Below are positions 16,510-24,395 of a DNA stretch of 64,000 nucleotides, one piece after another. Every line of letters begins with the position of its first letter. The first letter of the stretch is position 1. Origin of the DNA: Pleomorphochaeta sp964545735 (GTDB taxonomy: Bacteria > Spirochaetota > Spirochaetia > Sphaerochaetales > Sphaerochaetaceae); contig CAZJGS010000001.1 of assembly GCA_964545735.1 (NCBI GenBank), forward strand, positions 1 through 64,000. Reading direction: 5' to 3'. Under the pieces are notes generated by a model. The model was not told the DNA's origin and ran no database searches. It worked only from the letters and a program-made list of their open reading frames with translations. Made by a program: the position numbers and the translations under genes.

Positions 16510-17328
16510 ATGCAAAAATATTACTTGAGTACGGATAAATTAGATATACTTTTTGAAGAAATGATAGATTGTGCAAATTTTGCAAAACAAATTCAAAAAA
16601 AGATAATTAGAGAATATAAAAAAGATGGATCTGTACTAACTAAAGCAGACATTGAAATTTCAAATAGAATAATTAACAAGATAAATATTTTATTTAAAGA
16701 TTGTAACGTGGTAAGTGAAGAAACAATTACACCCTTTAATACAAGTGCACCATATACCTTTGTATTAGATCCTATAGATGGAACAGATGTATATTCACAA
16801 GGACTCCCCTCTTTTGCCATTGCTCTAGGAATTTTAGACAACAATAGAAAGCCTGTGGGAGCAATGATAATAGCCCCACGCTTTGGTATAGCACAAGAAG
16901 AATTACAAATAAGGTTAGACCCTGATAAAGATCTATTAATCGACAATGAGATATTTAGTTATAAGAAAGAATACAAAGAAATTTCACAGCTTGCAATAAG
17001 CTCAAAACTTCAAAAAAGCCTTGCTTTTAGCAAATATAGTGGTAAAGTAAGAACTTTTGGATCTTCAATACTTCATATATTATCCCCTGTTATTTTTTCA
17101 AATATCGATGGATGCATTAACCAAAGGGCATTTGCCTGGGATATGGTAGCATCCCACGCGGTTTTAGAAAAACTAAATCTTAAGCTCTTATACTCTGATA
17201 AAACCCCTCTAATTTACGATGATAATTTATTAGTAGAGAGAAAGGTGTGTAAAGATATAATCTACTGTGGTAGTGAAAAATGTATTAATAAAATGATACA
17301 AACACTACCACAAATAACAACTGATTAA
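16510..17328 (+). CDS. Inositol-monophosphatase-family phosphatase
   Basis: A 272-residue metal-dependent phosphatase. The metal ligands of the IMPase/CysQ/FBPase superfamily are visible: SEET near 75, LDPIDGTD near 90, and AFAWDMVAS near 210. TKADIEIS precedes them. Substrate could be an inositol phosphate, 3'-phosphoadenosine phosphate or a sugar phosphate; this cannot be resolved from sequence. The ATG at 16510 is preferred because GGGA lies six bases before it; the ATG at 16504 sits on top of that site. Its stop overlaps the stop of the convergent transporter gene by four bases. Confidence 0.85.
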   Translation: MQKYYLSTDKLDILFEEMIDCANFAKQIQKKIIREYKKDGSVLTKADIEISNRIINKINILFKDCNVVSEETITPFNTSAPYTFVLDPIDGTDVYSQGLPSFAIALGILDNNRKPVGAMIIAPRFGIAQEELQIRLDPDKDLLIDNEIFSYKKEYKEISQLAISSKLQKSLAFSKYSGKVRTFGSSILHILSPVIFSNIDGCINQRAFAWDMVASHAVLEKLNLKLLYSDKTPLIYDDNLLVERKVCKDIIYCGSEKCINKMIQTLPQITTD

Positions 17329-18017
17329 AAAGTATCTTTTATTTTACCTTCGTCATACCATTTCTTAGCCAAATAAAGAAATGGTGTATCTAATAAAGCT
17401 ACAAACCATTTTAATATATAAGTGGAGAGAACTATTTGATATAAGACATCCATTTCAAAAATGCCATAGAAGGCAATGAAGGTAAATAAAACAGAATCAA
17501 TCAATTGGGAAATAAAGGTAGAAGCATTATTTCTGAGCCAAATCATCTTATTTGATGGAAATTTCTTCTTCCAAAATTCATATGCAATAATATCGTGATG
17601 ATTACTTATAAAATAAGCTATTAAGGATGCCACCATTAATCTTGGCATAAAGGAAAAAATAGTAACCATCGATTCTTGAACAAAATCAGAAGGTGCTGCT
17701 TGGAATCTAATTGCAACTTGCATCATCACAGTCATGCAAATTAGGGCAAAAAAACCAATACCAATGGCTTTACGACTTTCTTTTTTAGAAAAGCATTCAC
17801 TTAGTATATCTGTGACAAGAAAGCTAGTAGCATATACAATATTACCAAGAGTAGCTTCTAAGCCAAACAGATTAACCGTTTTTGTTACTTGAATGTTAGC
17901 AATAATTACAGAGATTGGAATCCAAAGGTATAAACCTAATTTACCCCAAATACGATAAGCAAACAAAATTGCTCCAAAATTGATTATAAGCAATCCCGCC
18001 CATAATAACTCATTCAT
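17325..18017 (-). CDS. Queuosine-precursor transporter, YhhQ/VUT family
   Basis: A 230-residue inner-membrane protein with about six helices. The family pattern is clear: IANIQVTKTVNLFG, TLGNIVYATSFLVTDILSEC and KKESRKAIGIGFF. YhhQ proteins import queuine or its deaza precursors for the tRNA base queuosine. The start at 18017 has GAGG seven bases upstream. A GC-rich, highly structured leader (18018-18150) precedes it, consistent with RNA-level control. The D-lactate dehydrogenase gene is upstream on the same strand. Confidence 0.85.
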   Translation of the reverse strand: MNELLWAGLLIINFGAILFAYRIWGKLGLYLWIPISVIIANIQVTKTVNLFGLEATLGNIVYATSFLVTDILSECFSKKESRKAIGIGFFALICMTVMMQVAIRFQAAPSDFVQESMVTIFSFMPRLMVASLIAYFISNHHDIIAYEFWKKKFPSNKMIWLRNNASTFISQLIDSVLFTFIAFYGIFEMDVLYQIVLSTYILKWFVALLDTPFLYLAKKWYDEGKIKDTF

Positions 18018-18150
18018 AAAAATACCTCACAAGGATAGAGTAGCCGGAAGCAAAAAGCTTCCCTACGCCAGAAAAGATAGTACCTGGTCCAAGCGCACAA
18101 TGTGCTTTTGAGAATATAACACACTTGGCCCCTTAATTAAAAGAGACCTA
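18018..18150 (-). promoter_or_regulatory. GC-rich structured RNA leader upstream of YhhQ-type gene
   Basis: In a very AT-rich genome these 133 bases are conspicuously GC-rich and full of stems. Read on the minus strand: GGTCTCTT with AAGGGGCC, CCAAGTG (18128-18122) with CGCTTGG (18095-18089) enclosing GCAC/GTGC, CCAG with CTGG, and GTAG-GGAAGC-T5-GCTTCC-GG-CTAC (18066-18040). The last stem ends about 10 bases before the ribosome site. This is the expected look of a riboswitch or other structured leader. It does not match preQ1-I or preQ1-II motifs as I know them. A free-standing small RNA on either strand is an alternative. Confidence 0.55.
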
Positions 18151-18160
18151 TTAATTTTAA

Positions 18161-19135
18161 TTAAACTAAATTTACTAGTTTTTCACCCCTTTCATATGCT
18201 GCTATATTTTCAATAGTAGTATGAGCAATGTTTTTCAAAGCTTCCTCAGTTAAAAAAGCTTGGTGACTTGTTACAATTACATTAGGCATTGAAATCAATA
18301 ACATAAGAGTATCATCATCTAAAACAGCTTCACTTTGGTCTTCAAAGAATATGCCTGCTTCCTCTTCATATACGTCTAAGGCAGCTGAGCCAACCTTTCT
18401 ACTTCTAATTCCTTGTAGTAGCGCCTGAGCATCTACTAAGGCACCTCTAGATGTATTTACTATAACAACACCATCCTTCATTATCTTAATGGTATCAGCG
18501 TTTACCATATGATGGGTGTCCTTGGTCAAAGGACAGTGAAAACTAATAATGTCAGATTTTCTACAAAGAGTTTCAAAATCTACATATTCAGCTTCCAACT
18601 CCTTATTCGGATAAGGATCATAAGCTAATACTTTCATATTAAAGCCTTTACATATATCAATAAAGACTTTACCTATTGTACCAGTACCTACTACACCTAT
18701 AGTTTTTTTATAAAGATCAAAACCAACTAAACCATTTAAGGAAAAATTAAATTCTCTAGTTCTAACATAACTGTGATTAATCTTTCTAACTGAAGCTAGA
18801 AGTAAAGCCATAGCATGTTCAGCTACAGCATATGGAGAGTAGGAAGGAACTCTTACAACCTTTAACCCTCTTTCATTAGCACATTTAATATCAACATTAT
18901 TATATCCAGCAGATCTCATAGCTAATAGCTTAACCCCTAAATCTACCAAACCATTAATTACTCTCCCATTTATATCATCATTGACAAAAGCAATAACAAC
19001 TTCAAAGCCTTTTACTAGAAAATAATTTTTATCATTTAATCTAGCTTCAAAATAAACTATTTCATCGTTTTCTCTTTTCGATATTTCGAACCATTTTGTA
19101 TCAAATTTTTTTGTATCAAAAAATGCAATTCTCAT
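18161..19135 (-). CDS. D-2-hydroxyacid (D-lactate) dehydrogenase
   Basis: A 324-residue NAD-dependent dehydrogenase. The Rossmann loop is GTGTIGKV; the catalytic Arg is in NTSRGALVD, the Glu in DVYEEEAG and the His in TSHQAFLTEEA. The pattern YDPYPN and FHCPLTKDTHHMVN fits the D-lactate dehydrogenase (LdhA) branch, which reduces pyruvate to D-lactate in fermentation. The start is the ATG at 19135 with GGAG nine bases upstream; the TTG at 19156 overlaps that site. The YhhQ gene lies downstream. Confidence 0.88.
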   Translation of the reverse strand: MRIAFFDTKKFDTKWFEISKRENDEIVYFEARLNDKNYFLVKGFEVVIAFVNDDINGRVINGLVDLGVKLLAMRSAGYNNVDIKCANERGLKVVRVPSYSPYAVAEHAMALLLASVRKINHSYVRTREFNFSLNGLVGFDLYKKTIGVVGTGTIGKVFIDICKGFNMKVLAYDPYPNKELEAEYVDFETLCRKSDIISFHCPLTKDTHHMVNADTIKIMKDGVVIVNTSRGALVDAQALLQGIRSRKVGSAALDVYEEEAGIFFEDQSEAVLDDDTLMLLISMPNVIVTSHQAFLTEEALKNIAHTTIENIAAYERGEKLVNLV

Positions 19136-19272
19136 ATTCCTTTTCTCCTTTATCAATATTTATAATTATTAAAATTTTATTTTAATAACAATGATTTTAC
19201 AATGACAAATAAGAAAATATTAATAGATAGATACAAATAATTAATGTTTTTATATTTTTTTTTAAAAAGTAG

Positions 19273-19301
19273 TTGACTATATTGCGAATCTGTTCTAATT
19301 T
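19273..19301 (+). promoter_or_regulatory. Promoter of tRNA-Tyr
   Basis: TTGACT (19273-19278), 17-base spacer, TAATTT (19296-19301), about 22 bases before the mature tRNA 5' end. Confidence 0.45.
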
Positions 19302-19323
19302 CTACTTGTGTTTGACACACATT

Positions 19324-19405
19324 GGGGAGGTTCCCGAGCGGTCAAAGGGGGCAGACTGTAAATCTGTTGGCTCAGCCTTCGAAGGTTCGAATCCTTCTCT
19401 CCCCA
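19324..19405 (+). tRNA. tRNA-Tyr (anticodon GUA)
   Basis: An 82-base class II tRNA. The acceptor stem GGGGAGG pairs with TCTCCCC (one G-U), discriminator A. The anticodon stem-loop is CAGA-CTGTAAA-TCTG with anticodon GUA, followed by a long variable arm and a perfect T arm (GAAGG/CCTTC around TTCGAAT). CCA is not encoded; GTAGC follows the discriminator. An open frame across it is an artefact of the tRNA sequence. Confidence 0.97.
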
Positions 19406-19407
19406 GT

Positions 19408-19439
19408 AGCTTCTTTCTTAATTGAAAGAAGCTTTTTTT
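19408..19439 (+). terminator. Terminator of tRNA-Tyr
   Basis: AGCTTCTTTC (19408-19417) pairs perfectly with GAAAGAAGCT (19424-19433), six-base loop, then T-run to 19439. Confidence 0.9.
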
Positions 19440-19483
19440 ATCTTTATTCAAAATCCTTTTTTTATAAATATATCAAACTCTTC

Positions 19484-19511
19484 TTGTATTTTCATATTTC
19501 TTTAGTATCAT
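19484..19511 (+). promoter_or_regulatory. Possible promoter of bcp
   Basis: TTGTAT (19484-19489), 16-base spacer, TATCAT (19506-19511). Confidence 0.4.
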
Positions 19512-19532
19512 ATAAGTATATCGGAGGATTTT

Positions 19533-19991
19533 ATGGCATATTTAGAAATTGGAAATGAGGCTATCGATTTTGAATTACCTAATAAAAATGGTGATTTAAT
19601 TAAATTGAGCAATTTTAAAGGAAAGAAGATAATTCTTTACTTTTACCCTAAAGACAATACACCAGGTTGTACTCTCGAAGCTCAAGATTTTAAAACTAAT
19701 CTTGAAGCTTTTAAAGCAAAAAATGCAGTGGTATTTGGAATAAGCAAAGACAGTGTTAAATCTCATTGTGGCTTTAGTGATAAGTTAGAGTTAAACTTCG
19801 AACTTCTAAGTGATGAAGAAGCAAAAGTAATTAAAGAATATGGAATTTGGCAATTAAAAAAGAACTATGGAAAAGAATATTTTGGTATTGTTAGATCAAC
19901 TTATATCATTGATGAAAGTTTCAAAATCAAAAATATTTACAAAGTTAGTAAAGTTGCTAAGCACGTGGAAAAAATATTAGAAGAATTATAA
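19533..19991 (+). CDS. bcp: Thiol peroxidase, Bcp/PrxQ family
   Basis: A 152-residue peroxiredoxin that reduces hydroperoxides with thioredoxin-type donors. The peroxidatic cysteine is C46 in YPKDNTPGCTLEA. The usual resolving cysteine five residues later is absent (Gln51). A second cysteine, C79 in VKSHCGF, is placed like the distal resolving cysteine of some PrxQ enzymes, so a C46-C79 disulfide is likely. The start has GGAGG upstream. It is monocistronic: the tRNA-Tyr terminator lies before it and another terminator after it. Confidence 0.93.
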   Translation: MAYLEIGNEAIDFELPNKNGDLIKLSNFKGKKIILYFYPKDNTPGCTLEAQDFKTNLEAFKAKNAVVFGISKDSVKSHCGFSDKLELNFELLSDEEAKVIKEYGIWQLKKNYGKEYFGIVRSTYIIDESFKIKNIYKVSKVAKHVEKILEEL

Positions 19992-20063
19992 TTTTTTTAA
20001 ATTCATAGTTATTTATTATAACTATAAACACTAGTTAAGTAAGTATTTGCCTATATTTCACCT

Positions 20064-20109
20064 AAAACGTCAATTAATCCTTATAAATATAGGGTTTTGA
20101 CGTTTTTTT
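20064..20109 (+). terminator. Terminator of bcp
   Basis: AAAACGTCAA (20064-20073) pairs with TTGACGTTTT (20097-20106); an inner weaker stem fills the loop and a T-run ends at 20109. Confidence 0.85.
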
Positions 20110-20121
20110 AAGAATTTTTGA

Positions 20122-20149
20122 TTGCTTTTTAAAATAAGTGTGCTAAAAT
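20122..20149 (+). promoter_or_regulatory. Promoter of the H1-like gene
   Basis: TTGCTT (20122-20127), 16-base spacer, TAAAAT (20144-20149) with an upstream TGc extension. Confidence 0.45.
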
Positions 20150-20177
20150 TTTATTATATTTTAAATGGAGGCTATTA

Positions 20178-20360
20178 ATGACTACTCATGAACAACTGTT
20201 ACAATTTTTCGAAGATTATCAAGCTGAAAACGCAAAGTTTACAGAAAAAGGTGTGAAGGCTTCTGCCGCTCGTGCACGTAAAGCCCTTTCAGAAATTTCT
20301 AACTTATGTAAACTTCGCAGAAAAGAGATAATGGAAGAAAAAGCAGAAATGTCAAAATAG
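20178..20360 (+). CDS. Histone H1-like (Hc1-type) small nucleoid protein
   Basis: A 60-residue, largely helical protein with alternating charged residues. The stretch KGVKASAARARKALSEI followed by KLRRKEIMEEK fits the N-terminal helical part shared by chlamydial Hc1 and the short H1-like proteins of Bacteroidetes and spirochaetes, which bind DNA. It lacks the long lysine-rich tail of Hc1. It has its own promoter and a strong terminator, as expected for an abundant small protein. Similarity is by pattern, so a different small helical protein remains possible. Confidence 0.65.
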   Translation: MTTHEQLLQFFEDYQAENAKFTEKGVKASAARARKALSEISNLCKLRRKEIMEEKAEMSK

Positions 20361-20394
20361 TTAAAGCTATTATCATCTCATTATTGAGTACACT

Positions 20395-20418
20395 AAACCC
20401 CACATTTATGTGGGGTTT
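20395..20418. terminator. Bidirectional terminator
   Basis: AAACCCCACA (20395-20404) pairs perfectly with TGTGGGGTTT (20409-20418) around TTTA. It lies between the convergent H1-like and NTPase genes. Confidence 0.85.
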
Positions 20419-20422
20419 ACTA

Positions 20423-20887
20423 TTATACTCTTATTATTTCAAAATCTTCAAACTTATATTTTTTACAAACGTCTTCAACATATTTATCCCGTACACAAAT
20501 TATCAAATCCTTATCTATTTGTATCAAATTCTCGATCAAATCATGGTAGCCCGAACTCGATAGTTCCAAAGCTCCTACTTCATCTAATACAATAACAATA
20601 TCTTTATTACAATTTTCCTCTACTTGAGATAGCAAACTCTTTTTAGCACTCTCAAAGGAATTAGGGACAATATAAAATTTACCTATTTTTTGATTGTATT
20701 CACACAGGTGTGTTTGAAGAAGTCGGATTATTTCATTAGACATTACATTTCTCAAATAAAAAATGTTTTTATTTGAAGAGCTTTCGCAAATATAACCTAA
20801 ATATAAGCAATCTTTTTGTGATACTATTTTCTTTAAAGTTGTTGTTTTAGCAGAATTCTGTTTTCCGCTTATAATTGTAACTTTCAT
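20423..20887 (-). CDS. P-loop NTPase, THEP1-like
   Basis: A 154-residue single-domain P-loop protein. The Walker A is GKQNSAKTTT (8-17), with alanine where glycine is usual (GxxxxAKT). The Walker B region is VIVLDEVGALELSSSG, which resembles the DEIG-MEL motif of THEP1-type nucleoside triphosphatases, and a late Arg lies in LIICVRDKYV. The function of THEP1 proteins is unclear. It starts five bases after the ACT-domain gene, so the two are one operon and may act together, possibly with the ACT protein sensing a small molecule. Confidence 0.7.
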   Translation of the reverse strand: MKVTIISGKQNSAKTTTLKKIVSQKDCLYLGYICESSSNKNIFYLRNVMSNEIIRLLQTHLCEYNQKIGKFYIVPNSFESAKKSLLSQVEENCNKDIVIVLDEVGALELSSSGYHDLIENLIQIDKDLIICVRDKYVEDVCKKYKFEDFEIIRV

Positions 20888-20892
20888 TTTTT

Positions 20893-21546
20893 CTAATTCA
20901 AAAAGGCTTGTAGCTCAGCAAAAGCTTTCATAGAATCTTCTCTTTTTATAACAAAAGTTAATTCATTTTTAGTTGATAATATTTCAATCACATTTATTTT
21001 TTCCCAAGCTAGTTTTCTCACAGCCTCATATACTATTCCTGGTGTTTGTAAAAAATCACCAGAAAACACTAATGAGAGAGCTACTAAATCATCCATTTTA
21101 TGCAGAATTTCCTCATCTTTGGCTAAAAATTCTAATAATTGGCGATGCTTTTCGCTTATTGCCACTGAAATTTCATGACTTCCAAGTGAAACATTTAAAA
21201 AATCACCTTTTTCAGTAGAAACTTCATTATATAATTTTGATAATTTAGCTAAAAATTTATCATTTCTAACAATATTTAAATCGAAGATTTTGGTTTTCAT
21301 GATAATTTCATAATCAACATCAGTTTTTTTCTCTATTTCTTCTTTTGCTCTCAATTCATCACCATAACGCCTGATAGCCATAACAATAGCACTATGTTTA
21401 ACAACTCTGCCATAGTTCAATTCAACATCAGCTTTGATAGATGAAGCATAATTGCTATAGGATAGTATTCCTTTAACTAACATTTCATTTATAAAAGGCG
21501 TTTTATCTATAATTTTCTTTACACAACTACTTACTGAATCTGCCAT
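20893..21546 (-). CDS. ACT-domain regulatory protein
   Basis: A 217-residue soluble protein. The C-terminal 70 residues form an ACT domain (ALSLVFSGDFLQTPGIV, then NVIEILSTKNELTFVIKRED), which typically binds an amino acid. The N-terminal 60 residues look like a winged-helix or helical module (NEMLVKGILSYSNYAS and KHSAIVMAIRRYGDEL). The layout matches the poorly studied 'regulator of amino-acid metabolism with ACT domain' proteins seen mainly in archaea. It is followed at five bases by the THEP1-like NTPase. Confidence 0.7.
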   Translation of the reverse strand: MADSVSSCVKKIIDKTPFINEMLVKGILSYSNYASSIKADVELNYGRVVKHSAIVMAIRRYGDELRAKEEIEKKTDVDYEIIMKTKIFDLNIVRNDKFLAKLSKLYNEVSTEKGDFLNVSLGSHEISVAISEKHRQLLEFLAKDEEILHKMDDLVALSLVFSGDFLQTPGIVYEAVRKLAWEKINVIEILSTKNELTFVIKREDSMKAFAELQAFLN

Positions 21547-21657
21547 ATGCCCTCCGGTTATTTGTTAATATAATCACATATTGTATGAAATGACAACACT
21601 TTTATATCTAATTACACAAATACTACACAAAATTTATTTGTTACTTTAATTTGTTGC

Positions 21658-21689
21658 TTGACAATAATCTTAATGATAATTATTCTTAA
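21658..21689 (+). promoter_or_regulatory. nfo promoter overlapping a PerR/Fur-like palindrome
   Basis: TTGACA (21658-21663), 17-base spacer, TATTCT (21681-21686). The box TTAATGATAA-TTATTCTTAA (21670-21689) is an inverted repeat matching at 8 of 10 positions and resembles PerR/Fur sites. It covers the -10, so it could repress an oxidative-damage repair gene. Confidence 0.4.
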
Positions 21690-21709
21690 TAGTAAACAAA
21701 GGAATAGTG

Positions 21710-22555
21710 ATGAAAACAATAATAGGCCCACATATTAGCAGCTCAAAAGGCTTTTCAAATATAATTACAGAAGCAAGTAAAATTGGAGCAAATACTTTTC
21801 AATTTTTTACAAGAAACCCCAGAGGTACCAAAGCTAAAGCTTTAGATATGAGGGATATAAATCTATTTTTAGAAAAGTGGAAAGAATTGGGTAACAATCC
21901 TTTTATAGCCCATGCTCCCTACACCTATAATCTTTGCTCTAGCAAGAAAGATTTAAGAGAGTTAGCCCTTAGACTAATGGATGATGATATTAAGAGATTA
22001 GATCAAATACAATGCCCATATTTCAATTTTCATCCAGGCAGTCATACCGGACAAGGAGAAGAAATCGCAATAGATCAAATTTCCTATTCAATAAACACTT
22101 TATTCGCCAACAACAAAGATTCAAAAGTAATCTTACTATTAGAAACTATGGCTGGCAAAGGAACTGAAGTTGGAAGAAATTTTGAGCAATTAAGTCAAAT
22201 TAGAAATAATATTAAAGAAAAAAATAGATTAGGTATTTTACTTGATACATGTCACGTTTTTGATGGTGGTTACGATATTAAAGATAATTTGGAGCAAGTA
22301 TTAGAATCTTTCGATAAAACCTTAGGTCTATCTAATTTAAAAGCTATCCATTTAAATGATAGTTTAAATACTTTAGATTCTCACAAAGACAGACATGCAA
22401 GACTTGGAGAAGGAAATATTGGCCTAGAGGCAATTTCTAAAATTGTTACTCACCCTGCTCTTAAAAATTTACCCTTTATACTTGAAACACCAAATGATTT
22501 ATTAGGTTATAAAAATGAAATTGATACCATAAGAAGTATTACCAAAGACAACTAA
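21710..22555 (+). CDS. nfo: Endonuclease IV
   Basis: A 281-residue zinc-dependent AP endonuclease of base-excision repair. The TIM-barrel metal motifs are all visible: GPHISSSKG, HAPYTYNL, FHPGSHTG, LETMAGKG, LLDTCHVFDGGY, LNDSLNTLDSHKDRHARLGEG and ILETPND. The ATG at 21710 is preferred to the GTG at 21707 because AAAGGA is six bases upstream. The promoter overlaps a possible PerR-like site. Confidence 0.95.
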   Translation: MKTIIGPHISSSKGFSNIITEASKIGANTFQFFTRNPRGTKAKALDMRDINLFLEKWKELGNNPFIAHAPYTYNLCSSKKDLRELALRLMDDDIKRLDQIQCPYFNFHPGSHTGQGEEIAIDQISYSINTLFANNKDSKVILLLETMAGKGTEVGRNFEQLSQIRNNIKEKNRLGILLDTCHVFDGGYDIKDNLEQVLESFDKTLGLSNLKAIHLNDSLNTLDSHKDRHARLGEGNIGLEAISKIVTHPALKNLPFILETPNDLLGYKNEIDTIRSITKDN

Positions 22556-22691
22556 TCCATATTTTTTCAATAAAAAATACATATAGCGTTAAATAATGAA
22601 TAAATTAGCGAATTATCCATAAACAAGGCACTAGAATAATTGTTTCCTCTTTACTATAATCAACAATAGGAAAATACTAAAAGGAATTATT

Positions 22692-23159
22692 ATGAGATGT
22701 CCAAACTGTACCTTAGATAATGACAAAGTAATTGAATCAAGATCCAATCAATATGGCACTTCTATAAGAAGAAGAAGAGAATGCCTAAGCTGTGGTTACA
22801 GATTTACAAGTTATGAAAAAATTGAAGAAAAAAGAATTACAGTAATAAAAAAAGATAACAGAGAAGAAGCCTTTGATATAAATAAAATAAAGCGTGGTAT
22901 TGATAATTGTACTGATAAGTTGAATATTGATGAGGATATTATAAAGCAACTACTAGAAAATATTGAAATTAATGTCAGAACACTTTCAGGTGCTAAAAGA
23001 GAAATTCACTCCTATCAAATTGGAGAGGAAACTCTTAGACAATTATCTACAATAAATACAGTAGCTTATGTTAGGTTTGCTTCTGTTTACAGAGCCTTTG
23101 ATGATATTGATCAATTTATAGAAGAAATTGAAAGATTAAACAAAAAAGCAAAAATATAA
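22692..23159 (+). CDS. nrdR: Ribonucleotide reductase repressor NrdR
   Basis: A 155-residue regulator. The N-terminal zinc ribbon has C3, C6, C31 and C34 with the DNA-binding RRRREC motif; an ATP-cone follows (about 45-140), which senses ATP/dATP. Length and order match the family exactly. It represses ribonucleotide reductase operons elsewhere. It converges on dgt with only five bases between the stops, putting two dNTP-pool genes side by side. Confidence 0.95.
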   Translation: MRCPNCTLDNDKVIESRSNQYGTSIRRRRECLSCGYRFTSYEKIEEKRITVIKKDNREEAFDINKIKRGIDNCTDKLNIDEDIIKQLLENIEINVRTLSGAKREIHSYQIGEETLRQLSTINTVAYVRFASVYRAFDDIDQFIEEIERLNKKAKI

Positions 23160-23164
23160 TTTAT

Positions 23165-24331
23165 CTATGCATCAAACCATTTGCCTGTTATCGTTGATTC
23201 AAGTTGTTCATTAAGATGCTGCGGAATTAGTATTTCACTTGCACAATCAAGAGCAAAATTATCACTCATTCCTGCTATATAATCAAAGATCAATCTATCA
23301 GCATTGCCTTCAATTTTTAAGTATACAGGTAGCATTTCTTTAACATGGTTGCCAAAGCCAATTGCCAACATATTTTTCTCTCTCTTATAACCTTCTTGAT
23401 CATCTGCATAAGAGTTAAAAAGTTCACACAAATAATTATAAATTAAATTAGTTAATCTGCTAAAATATTTCTTATATCCATTTAAAATTGGTGATTTATA
23501 AATATTTTGATAATTATAATCCTTCATTTCTTTTACAGCTTCAAAAATATCATCACTAAATCGAATTCCTTCAATATCACTTGAAACTATCAAATCTTTT
23601 ACCAAAGTATCAATTATTTTACCGTTATCAAAACCTAAAAGTTCCCTAGGACCTTTTGGAAGCTTTTCTTTATCAATAATTTTCATTCTACAAGCATCTT
23701 CCCAATCCCTACCTAAATATGCAATTGAATCACAAAATCTAACAATTGCTCCCTCATAAGTTGTAGGAAGCAAGCCTTTTTTTTGAGTGATTGTTTGAAA
23801 GTCCTTTATTTTAAATGTAGGTTTTATACACTTTACAAAAGATTCACCACAATGGCTGACAATACCATCTCTAACAGCATAGGTTAAATTCATACCGTCT
23901 CCCTTGTTTGATAAAAAATCTACAACTCTAAGGGAATGAATTTCATGCTCAAAGGATAAATAGCCGTGTTTTTGCATAATATCACTTAAAATAACTTCGC
24001 CCACGTGACCGAAGGGGGTATGCCCCAAATCATGGCCCATACCAATTGCCCAAGCTAATTCTTGATCCAAGCTTAGACCTCTACAAACAGCAGAGGCCAC
24101 GGAGGCTACATGCAACACATGCTCAATTCTAGTGCAAATATGATCATTGTTTGGAGCAAAAAATACTTGGGTTTTATGCTTTAATCTTCGAAAGGCTGAA
24201 GAGTGTATTATTGCGGTTGTATCTCTGTAATAAGGGCCCCTAACATCACTAGGTTTTTCCCTAATTCTTTTCTCTAATTCACTTGCTTTAATATGAGTAT
24301 TTTGGTAATCAACCATTTTTTCTATTTGCAT
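23165..24331 (-). CDS. dgt: dGTP triphosphohydrolase-like HD phosphohydrolase
   Basis: A 388-residue HD-domain enzyme that hydrolyses dNTPs to nucleoside and triphosphate. Visible motifs are RDTTAIIHSSAFRRLKHKTQV, TRIEHVLHVASVA (His71) and GMGHDLGHTPFGH (His100-Asp101), then DSIAYLGRDWED. The length fits the shorter Dgt-type-2 group. AGGAAGG lies upstream of its start. It is convergent with nrdR. Confidence 0.92.
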   Translation of the reverse strand: MQIEKMVDYQNTHIKASELEKRIREKPSDVRGPYYRDTTAIIHSSAFRRLKHKTQVFFAPNNDHICTRIEHVLHVASVASAVCRGLSLDQELAWAIGMGHDLGHTPFGHVGEVILSDIMQKHGYLSFEHEIHSLRVVDFLSNKGDGMNLTYAVRDGIVSHCGESFVKCIKPTFKIKDFQTITQKKGLLPTTYEGAIVRFCDSIAYLGRDWEDACRMKIIDKEKLPKGPRELLGFDNGKIIDTLVKDLIVSSDIEGIRFSDDIFEAVKEMKDYNYQNIYKSPILNGYKKYFSRLTNLIYNYLCELFNSYADDQEGYKREKNMLAIGFGNHVKEMLPVYLKIEGNADRLIFDYIAGMSDNFALDCASEILIPQHLNEQLESTITGKWFDA

Positions 24332-24395
24332 TCACAAAGCCTTCCTTTTATGATATAATATACTAATTAGATTTCCATAGAGGCGGTAGTTAGTA

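Noticed and set aside
18018..18160. preQ1 riboswitch, SRP RNA or T-box
   Set aside because: Signature loops (preQ1-I/II motifs, the SRP GGAA cap in its symmetrical stem, the T-box GGUGG bulge) could not be found, so no known class was assigned.
19322..19558. 78-codon open frame starting at the tRNA-Tyr
   Set aside because: It is the false reading of the tRNA gene and its terminator, with no ribosome site and no coding pattern.
22556..22691. Replication origin near a TTATCCATA site
   Set aside because: There is only one imperfect DnaA-type box and no dnaA, dnaN or cluster of boxes.
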